NCBI GenBank assembly: GCA_036381835.1
Contig: DASVCA010000178.1
Span: forward strand, 1-53,001
Source: DASULK01 sp036381835
Lineage (GTDB): Bacteria; Actinomycetota; Actinomycetes; Mycobacteriales; Micromonosporaceae
Reading direction: 5' to 3'
Length of the DNA: 53,001 nt
Shown here: positions 15,483 to 23,727 of the stretch, piece after piece
Position numbering within the stretch: the stretch's first letter is position 1
Layout: every line of letters starts with the position of its first letter
Notes under the pieces: generated by a model
What the model saw: only the letters and a program-made list of their open reading frames with translations
Database searches by the model: none
What the model was told of the DNA's origin: nothing
Made by a program: the position numbers and the translations under genes

Positions 15483-17633
15483 TCGGCCGTGGCTCTGTCG
15501 CGGCGGCGGTGCTACGGATGAGGTGCCCGACCCGCCGCCGGGCAGCTCGGCCAGCCGGTAGGAGTCCCGCCCTGCCGCCTTGGCCGAGTACAGGGCCCGG
15601 TCGGCCATGTCGAGCAGCTGCGGCCCGCTCTTCGCATGGCTCGGGTAGACGGCGATGCCGATGGACACCGTTATCGAAACGGTGACGGTCGGCGCTCCCG
15701 GCTCGGATGTGGGCCGACGGACCCGGATCGGGGTGTCGCGGATCGCCGCGCCGAGCCGTTCGGCGACGATGACGCCGCCGCGCGTGTCGGTGTCCGGGAG
15801 CAGTACGACGAACTCCTCACCGCCTTGCCGAAAGGCGAGATCGACCTCTCGGACGACCGCTCGGATGCGACGTGCGAACTCGACGAGCACCTGGTCACCG
15901 GCCACATGGCCATGCGTGTCGTTGATTTCTTTGAACCGGTCCAGGTCGAGCGCGAGCAGGGCGAACGGCCGGCCGGAACGCTCGGCGAGACCGAGCATGC
16001 GATGCAGCGACGCTTTCAGATGCCGGTAGTTCCCGAGGCCGGTCAGCGGGTCGGTCAACGACAACCGCTGCACCTCGTCGTGGGTGCGCACGTTTTCGAC
16101 GGCGACCGCAGCCTGTCCGGCGAAGGTGCGCAGCGTGGCCAGGTCCCGCTCGTCGAACTCGTCCGCGCAGAGGCGGTCGTACACCGCCAGGACGCCGAGC
16201 GCGGGCAGCCCGGGGGCCGGCCGCTCGTCGCGCGGCGGCGTGCCGCCGGTGTCGACCGGTATCGGGCCCGCCGCGCCCGCCGTATCGCCGGGGACCGAGA
16301 TGGGCACCGCGATGTAGGTCTGGCCGTGGGGTTCGCCGGGGGCCGGTCGCGGGTCGTCCCGGCCGACCCGCCCGCGCAGCGGTTCGCCGGTCACGGCGAC
16401 CGTGCCGAGTATGCCGCTGCCGGGTGGCAGTTGCAGCGTGGCCGGACGATCGTCGATCGGCACCGGCCAGCCGCCCTGCGGCGCCAGCTCGTCGGCGCCT
16501 TCGACGGCTCGGCCGACGAGTCGCCCCGTGGTCGGGTCGCGCAGCAGCACCAGCCCGGCGCGGGCACTGGTCGCGGCCAGTGCGGTCCGCAGGATGAGTT
16601 TGAGGATCCGCTCCAGGTCGTGGGTGCTGGAGAGGGTGTCGCCGAGAATCTCCACGTGTCCGCGCAGCTGATCGCGGCTGGCGGTGAGGGCGTGCACGTA
16701 CGCCTGGATCTCCCGGGTCATGCGGTTGAACGCGCGGGCGAGTTCCCCGGCCTCGTCCTGCCCCCGTACGGGCACGCGCGCGGTCAGGTCGCCTTGGCCG
16801 ACCCGGGCGGCGGCTTCGGCGAGTTCGGCGAGCGGACGGGTGCTGGTCCGGGCCAAGTGCCAGGCGATGATGACTCCGAACAGTCCGGCGAGCGCGACCG
16901 CCCCGGCCAGCACGGCGTTCCCGGTGGTGGTGTCGTCGAGTGGTACGGAGAGCACCAGCGGCAGCGGTTGGTCGGCGGACGGCCCCACCCGACGGATGTA
17001 TCGGTCGGTGCCCGCCTCGGCTACGTCTTCACCGCGCAGCCCGGTTGCGGCGGCGACCACCTCGGTCCGGCGACCGATCGGCTCGGTGCTGTGCACGACG
17101 GCGGGTGAGGGCCCGTCGCGCAGCAACGTGATCTCGACCCCGGTCGCGGCGGCGAGCCGTGCGACGAGTTCGGCGTCCAGGATCTGGGCGGCGGTGACGG
17201 TACCGAGCAGGGTGCCGGCGGGACTGCGGATCTCTACCTGGGCGACGAGCGCACCGGGCACGGCGGCGGGCGCAGGCGGCTTGGCGCACTCGAGCCATGG
17301 CCGGGGCGGCGCGGCGGAGGTCTGGTAGATGAGAGCACCGCTGGGATCGGCGACGGTGATCACTCCGGCGAGGCCTCGGGTGACGACGTGTTCGGCGACT
17401 TGCGGCCGGTCGGCGGCATCCGGTAGGACGGCCACCACTTCGGCGGCGGCCCGTAGTTGCTGACACAGGGCGCCGAGGGCGGTTCGTACGGAGGTGGCGG
17501 CGCTGTCGAGACGGTCGACGGCCCGTTCGTGACTGGCAATGGTCAGGGTTCGGCCGACGAAGAAGGCGCCGAACAACACCGGACCGAGCACGACGGTGAG
17601 GAACGCGGCCGTCAACCGCCCACGAAGCGTCAC
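15480..17633 (-). CDS. Membrane diguanylate cyclase (sensor-HAMP-GAF-GGDEF)
   Basis: A 717-aa receptor that probably makes cyclic di-GMP. Order: membrane segment near residues 6-28, extracytoplasmic sensor of about 220 residues, second membrane segment near 240-260, HAMP (TSTRPLAELAEAAARVGQGDLTARVPVRGQDE), a GAF domain of about 200 residues, then GGDEF with LTDPLTGLGNYRHL, DLDRFKEINDTHGH and the active-site loop GGEEF at 604-608. No clear RxxD inhibitory site precedes the loop. There is no EAL domain. The GTG at 17633 (GGGGGGA upstream) is preferred; the longer frame would overlap the divergent 5-FCL promoter. Confidence 0.92.
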   Translation of the reverse strand: MTLRGRLTAAFLTVVLGPVLFGAFFVGRTLTIASHERAVDRLDSAATSVRTALGALCQQLRAAAEVVAVLPDAADRPQVAEHVVTRGLAGVITVADPSGALIYQTSAAPPRPWLECAKPPAPAAVPGALVAQVEIRSPAGTLLGTVTAAQILDAELVARLAAATGVEITLLRDGPSPAVVHSTEPIGRRTEVVAAATGLRGEDVAEAGTDRYIRRVGPSADQPLPLVLSVPLDDTTTGNAVLAGAVALAGLFGVIIAWHLARTSTRPLAELAEAAARVGQGDLTARVPVRGQDEAGELARAFNRMTREIQAYVHALTASRDQLRGHVEILGDTLSSTHDLERILKLILRTALAATSARAGLVLLRDPTTGRLVGRAVEGADELAPQGGWPVPIDDRPATLQLPPGSGILGTVAVTGEPLRGRVGRDDPRPAPGEPHGQTYIAVPISVPGDTAGAAGPIPVDTGGTPPRDERPAPGLPALGVLAVYDRLCADEFDERDLATLRTFAGQAAVAVENVRTHDEVQRLSLTDPLTGLGNYRHLKASLHRMLGLAERSGRPFALLALDLDRFKEINDTHGHVAGDQVLVEFARRIRAVVREVDLAFRQGGEEFVVLLPDTDTRGGVIVAERLGAAIRDTPIRVRRPTSEPGAPTVTVSITVSIGIAVYPSHAKSGPQLLDMADRALYSAKAAGRDSYRLAELPGGGSGTSSVAPPPRQSHGR

Positions 17634-17717
17634 GCTCGTCCCCCCCGAAGCTGCCACCGGTAGATGCGATGCTGACACAGCCGCATCGATTCGCGCCGGT
17701 TGCCACAGGAGTGTCTC

Positions 17718-18335
17718 GTGCCGGAGTTTTCGAATGAAGCGCAAGCGACTATGTCGGCCAAGCAGGAGCTACGCCTCGCGCTGCTGAGCCGCCGTCGGGC
17801 GCTGTCGGCCGGGCGACGTGCCACCGCCGATACCCGCGTCGAGTCGCATGTACACGAACTGGTCCGGCGACGACGGCCGCGCCGGGTCACCGCGTACGTA
17901 CCGGTCGGCTCGGAGCCGGGCGGTGCGCTGCCTCGGGTGATCGAGGCGGCGCTGGGGGGCGGGGGTGAGCTGCTGCTCCCCGTGCTGCTTCCAGATCTTG
18001 ATCTGGACTGGGCGGTCTACCGCGGACCGGAGTCGCTGGTCGCGGCGGGACGCGGCTTGCGGGAGCCGACCGGTCCTCGCCTGGGTCCGGCGGCCGTCGG
18101 AGCGGCTGACCTGGTCGTGGTGCCCGCGCTGGCGGTGGATCGCCGGGGGGTGCGGCTCGGTCGGGGCGGTGGGTCGTACGACCGGGCGCTGGCCCGGGTG
18201 GATCCGGCGGCGCTTGTCGTCGCGCTGCTGCACGACGGTGAGCTGATCGATCGGGTTCCGGCGCAGCCGCACGACCGGACGGTCACCGCAGTGATCACGC
18301 CCACTGCGGGACTGTGCGTACTGCCCGCGGAGTAG
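17718..18335 (+). CDS. 5-formyltetrahydrofolate cyclo-ligase
   Basis: ATP-dependent conversion of 5-formyl-THF to 5,10-methenyl-THF. Motifs: SAKQELRLALLSRRRAL at the N-terminus, PVGSEPGGALP, the substrate strip PALAVDRRGVRLGRGGGSYDRAL and HDRTVTAVITP. The GTG at 17718 has AGGAG 6 bp upstream (205 aa); an ATG at 17751 is an alternative. It is divergent from the diguanylate cyclase gene. Confidence 0.92.
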   Translation: MPEFSNEAQATMSAKQELRLALLSRRRALSAGRRATADTRVESHVHELVRRRRPRRVTAYVPVGSEPGGALPRVIEAALGGGGELLLPVLLPDLDLDWAVYRGPESLVAAGRGLREPTGPRLGPAAVGAADLVVVPALAVDRRGVRLGRGGGSYDRALARVDPAALVVALLHDGELIDRVPAQPHDRTVTAVITPTAGLCVLPAE

Positions 18336-18360
18336 ACGCGGCCGGGCCGGATGCCGCACC

Positions 18361-18389
18361 ATTGGCACTCGGTACTGGCGAGTGCCAAT
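18361..18389 (+). promoter_or_regulatory. CIRCE-like element (HrcA operator)
   Basis: TTGGCACTC-N9-GAGTGCCAA, perfect 9-bp arms at 18362-18370 and 18380-18388, plus one more A/T pair outside. The classical CIRCE is TTAGCACTC-N9-GAGTGCTAA; the A-to-G change is symmetrical, so the dyad is intact. It ends 26 bp before the fmdB GTG. Confidence 0.8.
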
Positions 18390-18414
18390 TCGGCTACCAG
18401 ATCCGGAGGGAACC

Positions 18415-18702
18415 GTGCCCACCTACCAGTACGCGTGCACCGCCTGCGGTCACCAGCTCGAGGCGGTGCAGTCGTTCACCGACGAGCCGCTGACCGAGTG
18501 CCCGGAGTGTCAGGGACGGCTGCGCAAGCTCTTCGGCTCGGTCGGTGTCGTCTTCAAGGGCTCCGGCTTCTACCGGACCGATTCTCGGGCCAACGGCTCG
18601 TCGAACGGCTCGAAGTCGGTCTCGTCGTCTGGCAAGGGCTCGTCGAACGGCGACTCGAGCGGATCGACCGCGAAGCAGCCGGCGGGTACGAGCGCCAGCT
18701 GA
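18415..18702 (+). CDS. FmdB-type zinc-ribbon protein
   Basis: A 95-aa protein with the FmdB/CxxC regulatory zinc ribbon: YQYACTACGHQLE...CPECQGRLRKLFGSVGVVFKGSGFYRTD, two CxxC pairs about 20 residues apart, followed by a Ser/Gly/Asn/Lys low-complexity tail of about 35 residues. The GTG follows GGAGGG. The molecular role of these proteins is not established. A CIRCE-like site just upstream implies HrcA-controlled heat induction. Confidence 0.9.
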   Translation: MPTYQYACTACGHQLEAVQSFTDEPLTECPECQGRLRKLFGSVGVVFKGSGFYRTDSRANGSSNGSKSVSSSGKGSSNGDSSGSTAKQPAGTSAS

Positions 18703-18849
18703 CCGCTAGCAGATCACAAGCTCGTCCGCGGCCCTGTCCACAGCCTGGCTGGCCGTCCACAGACCGTTCACGAGCACCGATCCGGGCGGGCCTCCGTACC
18801 TAGCCTCTCCATCGCGAGCCGTGGGTGAAGCGGCCCGAGGGGAGGGGAC

Positions 18850-19449
18850 ATGGCGGTCAAGGGCAGGATCGTCGGCCACCGGCTCCGGTCGTCGCATCCC
18901 GCTGGGCGGCGAGAGCCGACGTTGCGCCCCGCCCGCTGGTCAGGGCTGGTCAGCAGCGGAAGGCTGCTGCGCACGACCATCGTCGCCGCGCTGATCGCCG
19001 TCGCGGCCGGCGTGCTCTATGCGGACGCGGATCCGCAGTGCCCGCCGGCCGCTGACGCTTCACCCACGCCCGCCACGCAGCCTGCCAGCGACCCGGCAGC
19101 ACCCGCCGCCGGCACTGCGGCGCTGGCCGCCGGCACTGCGGCGCCGGTGCAGAGCGCCGGCCCACCCAGCCGCCCGCCCGTGCCCTCGGGCCTGGTCGGT
19201 CTGGCGGTCCGGCTGGCCGAGCCGGCGGCACTCGCGGTCGTGCGCCCCGGCGCCCGGGTGGACCTGCTGGCCGCCGACGATGGTCGTAGACCACGGCTGA
19301 TCGCGTCCAACGCGCTCGTGCTGGACGTGCTCGGCACAGGCCCGTCGGACGAGGGCTACTTCGCGCTCTACCTGGCGCTTCGACCGGAACAGGCCCGTGC
19401 CGCCGTCGCACTGCCGCAGGACGCCCGGTTCACGATTCTGGTCCGATGA
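18850..19449 (+). CDS. CpaB/SAF-like exported protein
   Basis: A 199-aa protein with a single membrane segment near residues 40-57, an Ala/Pro/Thr-rich linker (60-115) and a C-terminal domain like RcpC/CpaB of Flp pilus assembly (VRLAEPAALAVVRPGARVDLLAADD...LIASNALVLDVLG...YFALYLALRPEQARAAVA). ATG at 18850 has GGGGAGGGG close upstream. There are no other pilus genes in the window, though fmdB-cpaB neighbours are usual in this group. The linker contains a short tandem repeat at about 19106-19143. Confidence 0.78.
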   Translation: MAVKGRIVGHRLRSSHPAGRREPTLRPARWSGLVSSGRLLRTTIVAALIAVAAGVLYADADPQCPPAADASPTPATQPASDPAAPAAGTAALAAGTAAPVQSAGPPSRPPVPSGLVGLAVRLAEPAALAVVRPGARVDLLAADDGRRPRLIASNALVLDVLGTGPSDEGYFALYLALRPEQARAAVALPQDARFTILVR

Positions 19450-19497
19450 CCGCCGCGATCCCCGATTGTGGTCGTGCCCGCAACGGGGCGGTGATGC

Positions 19498-19686
19498 TCA
19501 CTCCCAGTGGGGCGGTCGCTCATCCAGCAACCAGCCGTGGTTGGAGCTCGGGTACTCCCCCCAGCCCCGATCGGTGTCGTCGACAGACTGATCGGGCAAC
19601 ACGACGAAGTCCTCGTCGTTGAGATCGACAACGCGCTCGGCGTCAAGGCCGGCGCGGGGTGCCTGTGGCTCGTCCAGCCTACTCAC
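19498..19686 (-). CDS. Small conserved hypothetical protein
   Basis: A 62-aa acidic protein ending in DDTDRGWGEYPSSNHGWLLDERPPHWE; I recognise this ending from actinobacterial hypothetical proteins but know no function. The GTG at 19686 is chosen because TACAGT lies 7 bp upstream (19694-19699), fitting a leaderless mRNA; a GTG at 19695 is possible. It is convergent with the cpaB-like gene. Confidence 0.7.
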   Translation of the reverse strand: MSRLDEPQAPRAGLDAERVVDLNDEDFVVLPDQSVDDTDRGWGEYPSSNHGWLLDERPPHWE

Positions 19687-19791
19687 GCCACGCACTGTAC
19701 CGGTTCTCCCGACTGTCGAGCACTGCCCGGCCGGTGGCTCGCCGATGCGGCAGCGGGCGCTGCCGCCAAGCGGTTGGTAGCGTCAGACGGC

Positions 19792-20112
19792 GTGACACGA
19801 CCCGGTGAGGAGGACCCCGACGCCTACTGGCGCCGGCCCCGGGACCACCCGGACCGCCCCGCGGCGAACCCCGACGACGGCACCCCGACGCCACCGGCGT
19901 ACGCCGGCCCGCCGTCGTCGTCTCCGCCCGCACCGGACTGGCACCCGCCGATCTACCGCGAGGTCCCGCCTCCGCGACGACTTCCCGCACAGGACCTGGC
20001 GCGACTCGATGCCGAGGAACGGCGAGCCCGGTCGGTGACCTACGGCCTCGGCATCGCCGCCGCGGTCGTGCTGCTCGTGGCGTTGTGTCTGCTCTGTTCG
20101 CGGCTCGTGTGA
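19792..20112 (+). CDS. Proline-rich small membrane protein
   Basis: A 106-aa protein with a hydrophilic Pro/Asp/Arg-rich N-terminal 75 residues and one C-terminal membrane helix (YGLGIAAAVVLLVALCLLCSRLV), so tail-anchored with the bulk in the cytoplasm. The GTG at 19792 has a TAGCGT box 8 bp upstream (19778-19783) and no RBS. The open frame extends back to 19507 but that part is antisense to the neighbouring gene. Function unknown. Confidence 0.7.
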   Translation: MTRPGEEDPDAYWRRPRDHPDRPAANPDDGTPTPPAYAGPPSSSPPAPDWHPPIYREVPPPRRLPAQDLARLDAEERRARSVTYGLGIAAAVVLLVALCLLCSRLV

Positions 20113-20121
20113 CGACCCGGT

Positions 20122-20601
20122 CTAAAGCACACCGGTCCACACGGCGCGGGCACCGCTCTCGCCCGCGAGGAATACGTAAACCGCGGCGAGGACACCGAAG
20201 ACCAGTACCAGGGCGCCGGCCCCGAAGCGCAGCACCGCCGGCCATCGTCTCGCGCGGCGTGCGCTGGTCAGGAAGACGAGCAGACCGGTGGCGACCCCCA
20301 GCACCAGCGTGAACCAGAAGGCCAGCTCTCCGTACTCGCGGTGGGCCGCCACCTGGCGCAGGATCGCCGGGCCGTAGCCCTTGGCGATGAGCACGTCCTC
20401 CAATCTCTGGCCGGAGCGCACGGCCAGCAGCGCCGCCGACGGGGCGAGCAGCGCGAGGGCGACAGCCACCCAGCCGAGCCGGGCCCGCAGCGCCGGCGCC
20501 AGCGCGTACAAAACGCCGGTGAGGACAAGCAGCGGCACGAGAACGACCGCGGCGTGCACCACCAACGGGTGCATGGGCAGGCCGTTGACTTCCGTGAACA
20601 A
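20122..20601 (-). CDS. DUF2231 membrane protein
   Basis: A 159-aa protein with four hydrophobic helices and the family opening NGLPMHPLVVHAAVVLVPL, also QRLEDVLIAKG and HREYGELAFWF. A TTG start at 20601 is chosen because a strong GAGGAGG lies 5 bp upstream; the longer frame has no such signal. Function unknown; the family is often tied to redox or haem-related membrane proteins, which is not tested here. Convergent with the preceding gene (9-bp gap). Confidence 0.85.
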   Translation of the reverse strand: MFTEVNGLPMHPLVVHAAVVLVPLLVLTGVLYALAPALRARLGWVAVALALLAPSAALLAVRSGQRLEDVLIAKGYGPAILRQVAAHREYGELAFWFTLVLGVATGLLVFLTSARRARRWPAVLRFGAGALVLVFGVLAAVYVFLAGESGARAVWTGVL

Positions 20602-20730
20602 CGCAACCTCCTCGACGGGACCGTGCGCAGCTACACATCGACGGGGATGCCAGGGTACGCCGGTACGACATCGACCGCCTGAAGCGCTGCGGTCCGCCCC
20701 GGGCGACAAGACCGAACCGGATGTGTGGTG

Positions 20731-20748
20731 CCGACCCCATCGGGTCGG
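20731..20748. repeat. Palindrome upstream of fur
   Basis: CCGACCC-CATC-GGGTCGG, perfect 7-bp arms with a 4-bp spacer, 44 bp before the Fur-family ATG. It may be an operator or an mRNA hairpin; it does not resemble an AT-rich Fur box. Confidence 0.45.
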
Positions 20749-20791
20749 ATCTGGCTTGGTGACCCTGGGGCGGACGTGCTGTTATAGATGA

Positions 20792-21217
20792 ATGCCAGGC
20801 GAGGAACTGCTCCGCTCGAAGGGCCTGCGGGTCACGCGGCCCCGCCTCGCGGTGCTCGAAGTGCTCGCCTGCGGCGGCCACCCGGACGTCGATGAGATCA
20901 CCCGTCAGGTTCGCCAGCGCATCGACTCCGTCTCCACCCAGGCCGTCTACGACGTTTTGGGTGCCCTGTGTCGGGCCGGCTTGGCTCGCCGTATCGAACC
21001 TGCGGGTAGCCCTGCCCGGTACGAGGCTCGGGCGGGCGACAACCACCACCACATCGTGTGCCGGGGTTGCGGGCACGTCGCGGACGTGGACTGCGCGGTC
21101 GGATCCGCGCCCTGCCTTGACCCGAACGACACCCACGGCTTCGAGGTAGACGAGGCTGAGGTCACCTTCTGGGGGCTGTGCCCGACCTGCCGCGGGCAGC
21201 GGGAGAGCGAGTCCTGA
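20792..21217 (+). CDS. Fur-family metalloregulator
   Basis: A 141-aa winged-helix repressor: GLRVTRPRLAVLEVLACGGHPDVDEI, recognition helix SVSTQAVYDVLGALCRAGLARRIEP, metal-binding HHHIVCRGCGHVADVDC and a C-terminal CPTC. The two CxxC pairs form the structural zinc site. The N-terminus resembles actinobacterial FurA/CatR (peroxide-sensing) types, but no catalase gene is beside it. A TATAGA box lies directly before the ATG. Its stop is 1 bp from the stop of the convergent nuclease gene. Confidence 0.9.
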   Translation: MPGEELLRSKGLRVTRPRLAVLEVLACGGHPDVDEITRQVRQRIDSVSTQAVYDVLGALCRAGLARRIEPAGSPARYEARAGDNHHHIVCRGCGHVADVDCAVGSAPCLDPNDTHGFEVDEAEVTFWGLCPTCRGQRESES

Positions 21218-21218
21218 A

Positions 21219-22136
21219 TCATTCCGCCGAGCGCTCGACCGACCCCGTCAACACGCGTTCCACGGCCGCCCACGGTTCCTTGACCGGGGCGTCCGCGCCG
21301 CCCGGGCAGAGCCGGCGATAGTCGCACCAGGCGCACTGGGGACCGGGCGACGGCGGAAAGACCTCGTCCGGATCGGCCCCCGCGGACACCGCCCGCTCAG
21401 CCGCCACGATGTCCCGGGCTGTGGCCTCGGCGCGGTTGAGGTGTCGGACGAGCGATTCCGGCGTGTGCTCGTGCCCGGCCACGGTGCCGCTGGGCAGATG
21501 GTGCAACTCGACCCGGCGGCAGGGCCGGCGGAAGACCCGCTCAGCGGCGGCGGCGTAGAGGGCGAGCGCCTGTGAGCCGCGCGCATCGTCGTCGCTCGGG
21601 TCGACCCGCCCGGTCTTGTAGTCCACGATGACCAGCTGTGGCCCGTCAGGCGTAGACCGCGCATCGATGCGGTCGGCTCGGCCGCTGAGCGCCAGCACCG
21701 TGGTCTTCAACGCGACCACCCGCTCGACGGCCACCGGCTCGGCGGCCGCCGCGGGCGTTTGCAGGTAGGCCTCGAGCCAGCCGAGCGCGACCTCGAAGGC
21801 CCGCTGCTCCTGCTCGGGATCCCGGTATCCGTCCCGAACCCAGGTAGTCCGCAGCAGTGCGCGCGGCGCATCGGGACGACGGCGGTCCGCCGGCAGGAGA
21901 TACCAGTTGCGCAGTGCCGTGTGCACGCTCGCGCCCAGTGAGGTGTGCGCCCACGGTGGGCCCTTCGGCGGGGCGGGCCGGTCGACGTAGGCGTGACGGT
22001 AGCGGCGCGGACAATCGGCGTACGCGCCGAGCTTGCTCGGTGTGCAGACGAACAGCGGCTCCGGCATGCCGTCGAACCCCAACTGCTGCGACTGGCGCGG
22101 CCGGGGCGTCCGGTCACCGTGCGGGAGAGCCTTCAC
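21219..22136 (-). CDS. RecB-family PD-(D/E)XK exonuclease
   Basis: A 305-aa single-domain nuclease of the Cas4/RecB-C-terminal type. The start of the fold is FVCTPSKLGAYADCPRRYRHAYV; the catalytic core is LSGRADRIDA (Asp) and LVIVDYKTGR (Asp-x-Lys); the C-terminal cysteines CAWCDYRRLC, with Cys42 at the N-terminus, can bind a 4Fe-4S cluster. No helicase or CRISPR partner adjoins it. Stand-alone copies are typical in actinobacteria; the role is probably DNA repair. Confidence 0.88.
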   Translation of the reverse strand: MKALPHGDRTPRPRQSQQLGFDGMPEPLFVCTPSKLGAYADCPRRYRHAYVDRPAPPKGPPWAHTSLGASVHTALRNWYLLPADRRRPDAPRALLRTTWVRDGYRDPEQEQRAFEVALGWLEAYLQTPAAAAEPVAVERVVALKTTVLALSGRADRIDARSTPDGPQLVIVDYKTGRVDPSDDDARGSQALALYAAAAERVFRRPCRRVELHHLPSGTVAGHEHTPESLVRHLNRAEATARDIVAAERAVSAGADPDEVFPPSPGPQCAWCDYRRLCPGGADAPVKEPWAAVERVLTGSVERSAE

Positions 22137-22179
22137 GCCGCCGATCCTGCCATCCCGGTCGGCCGCGTGGGGTACGCGG

Positions 22180-22794
22180 TCAGCCGCCGATCGGAAGCTC
22201 CACCAGAAACGCCGTGATCGCGTCCGCGATGAGCTGCACCGCGATCGCGGCGAGCAGCAGACCGGCGATTCGGGTGAGCACCTCGATCCCGCTGCGGCGC
22301 ATCACTTTGGCGATGCCGTTGGCGAAACGCAGAATCAGCCACACCGCGGACATCACCGTGATGATGCCGGCGGCGATCGCCAGGTAGTCGCCGTGATCCT
22401 CCGCCCGCTGTACGAACAGCATGGTCGCCACGATCGCGCCGGGCCCCGCCAACAGCGGGGTGCCCAGCGGCACGAGCGCCACATTCGCCGTCACCTGCTG
22501 ACTGGGATCGTCGGATCTACCGGTGAGCAGCTCCAGTGCGATCAGCAGTAGCAGCAGTCCTCCGGCGGCCTGCAGCGCCGGCACCTCCACCCGGAGGTAG
22601 TCGAGGATGGTCTGCCCGGCCACGGCGAACACCACGATCACGCCGAACGCCAGGGCCACGGCCTGCCGGGCGGCGCGGTGCCGGTCCCGAGACGACAGCG
22701 GCCCGGTCAACGCCAGGAATATCGGCATCATGCCCGGCGGGTCCATGATCACGAACAGCGTGACGAAAACCTCGCCGAACAGGTTGAGGTTCAC
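22180..22794 (-). CDS. MarC-family integral membrane protein
   Basis: A 204-aa protein with six predicted membrane helices and the family motifs LFVIMDPPGMMPIFLALTGPLSSRDRHRAARQAV near the N-terminus, GGLLLLLIALELLTG and LLAGPGAIVATMLF. MarC proteins were once linked to multiple antibiotic resistance, but no transport role is established. It lies 42 bp downstream of the PHP gene on the same strand. Confidence 0.9.
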   Translation of the reverse strand: MNLNLFGEVFVTLFVIMDPPGMMPIFLALTGPLSSRDRHRAARQAVALAFGVIVVFAVAGQTILDYLRVEVPALQAAGGLLLLLIALELLTGRSDDPSQQVTANVALVPLGTPLLAGPGAIVATMLFVQRAEDHGDYLAIAAGIITVMSAVWLILRFANGIAKVMRRSGIEVLTRIAGLLLAAIAVQLIADAITAFLVELPIGG

Positions 22795-22836
22795 CTGGTC
22801 AACCTATCCCGCGGTCGCGCCGGAGAACCCGGCGAC

Positions 22837-23727
22837 TCACGCCGCGGTGATCGGCGCTACCCCCTTCGCCTCCTCGACCAAACGTTCGAAGTCCGCCGGG
22901 GATGTGGTGTGCGCGCCGAGCCGCACCGTCTTATTGGTGCCGTGGAAATCGGACGACCCGGTCACCAGCAGACCGAGCTCTGCCGCGAGGGCGCGCACCC
23001 GGGCGCGCTCTTCCGGCGAATGGTCCTCGTGGTCCGCTTCCAGACCCGCCAGCCCCACTGCGGCCAACTCCGCGATCAGGGAGTCGGGCACGATCCGGCC
23101 TCGTCGGCTGGCTCGGGGATGAGCGAACACGGGTACGCCGCCGGCTTCGCGGACGAGTCGGACGGCCAGGAACACATCCGTGTCGTCCTTGGGCAGTCGA
23201 TACCGTTCGCCGAGCCACTCGGGCGCGAACGCCTGCGCGATCGTCTGCACCACCCCGGCCCGGACAAGCGCTTGGGCGATATGGGGACGGCCTACCGTTC
23301 CACCCGCGGCTGACGCATACACCTCAGTCCAGTCGATGTCTATCCCGTCGGCGCGCAGCCGTTCGACGATCCGCTCGGCACGGGTCTCGCGGGACACCCG
23401 CACCCGGGCCATCTCCGCCGCCAGGTCCGGTGCGTCCGGGTCGAAGAGGTAGGCCAGCAGATGCAACGGAATCGCCGGCCGGGCTCCGTACCACCGGCAC
23501 GACAGTTCTGCGCCGGGGATCAGCGTCAACCCCGGGGGCAGCGCGGCCGCTGCGGCCGACCAACCGGCGACGGTGTCGTGATCGGTGATCGCGACGACGT
23601 CGAGGTTCGCCTGCGCGGCGGCCACGACCAGCTCATCGGGGGTGAGCGTGCCGTCGCTGGCCGTGGAGTGGGCATGCAGGTCGATCCGACGGCTGTCCCG
23701 GCCGGCGACGTGGAGAGACGACGTCAT
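22837..23727 (-). CDS. PHP-domain phosphoesterase
   Basis: A 296-aa polymerase-and-histidinol-phosphatase domain protein: metal ligands in DLHAHSTASDGTLTPDELV, VVAITDHDTVAGW, IPGAELSC, VFAHPR and GSSDFHG. Such proteins act on small phosphates (family examples: 3',5'-nucleoside bisphosphate or 5'-3' RNA phosphatase). The ATG at 23727 overlaps the stop of the upstream gene by 4 bp (ATGA), so they are coupled. Confidence 0.92.
   Translation of the reverse strand: MTSSLHVAGRDSRRIDLHAHSTASDGTLTPDELVVAAAQANLDVVAITDHDTVAGWSAAAAALPPGLTLIPGAELSCRWYGARPAIPLHLLAYLFDPDAPDLAAEMARVRVSRETRAERIVERLRADGIDIDWTEVYASAAGGTVGRPHIAQALVRAGVVQTIAQAFAPEWLGERYRLPKDDTDVFLAVRLVREAGGVPVFAHPRASRRGRIVPDSLIAELAAVGLAGLEADHEDHSPEERARVRALAAELGLLVTGSSDFHGTNKTVRLGAHTTSPADFERLVEEAKGVAPITAA

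Noticed and set aside
18725..18775. Two TGTCCACAG-like motifs as DnaA boxes
   Set aside because: Only two imperfect copies, far from any dnaA/dnaN gene and without an AT-rich unwinding element, so not an origin.
19106..19147. Tandem repeat of GCCGCCGGCACTGCGGCG in the cpaB-like gene
   Set aside because: Two copies of an Ala-Gly-Thr linker; too short to be more than slippage in a low-complexity region.
20731..20748. Fur box for the Fur-family gene
   Set aside because: The palindrome is GC-rich and unlike the AT-rich Fur or PerR boxes, so I list it only as a palindrome.
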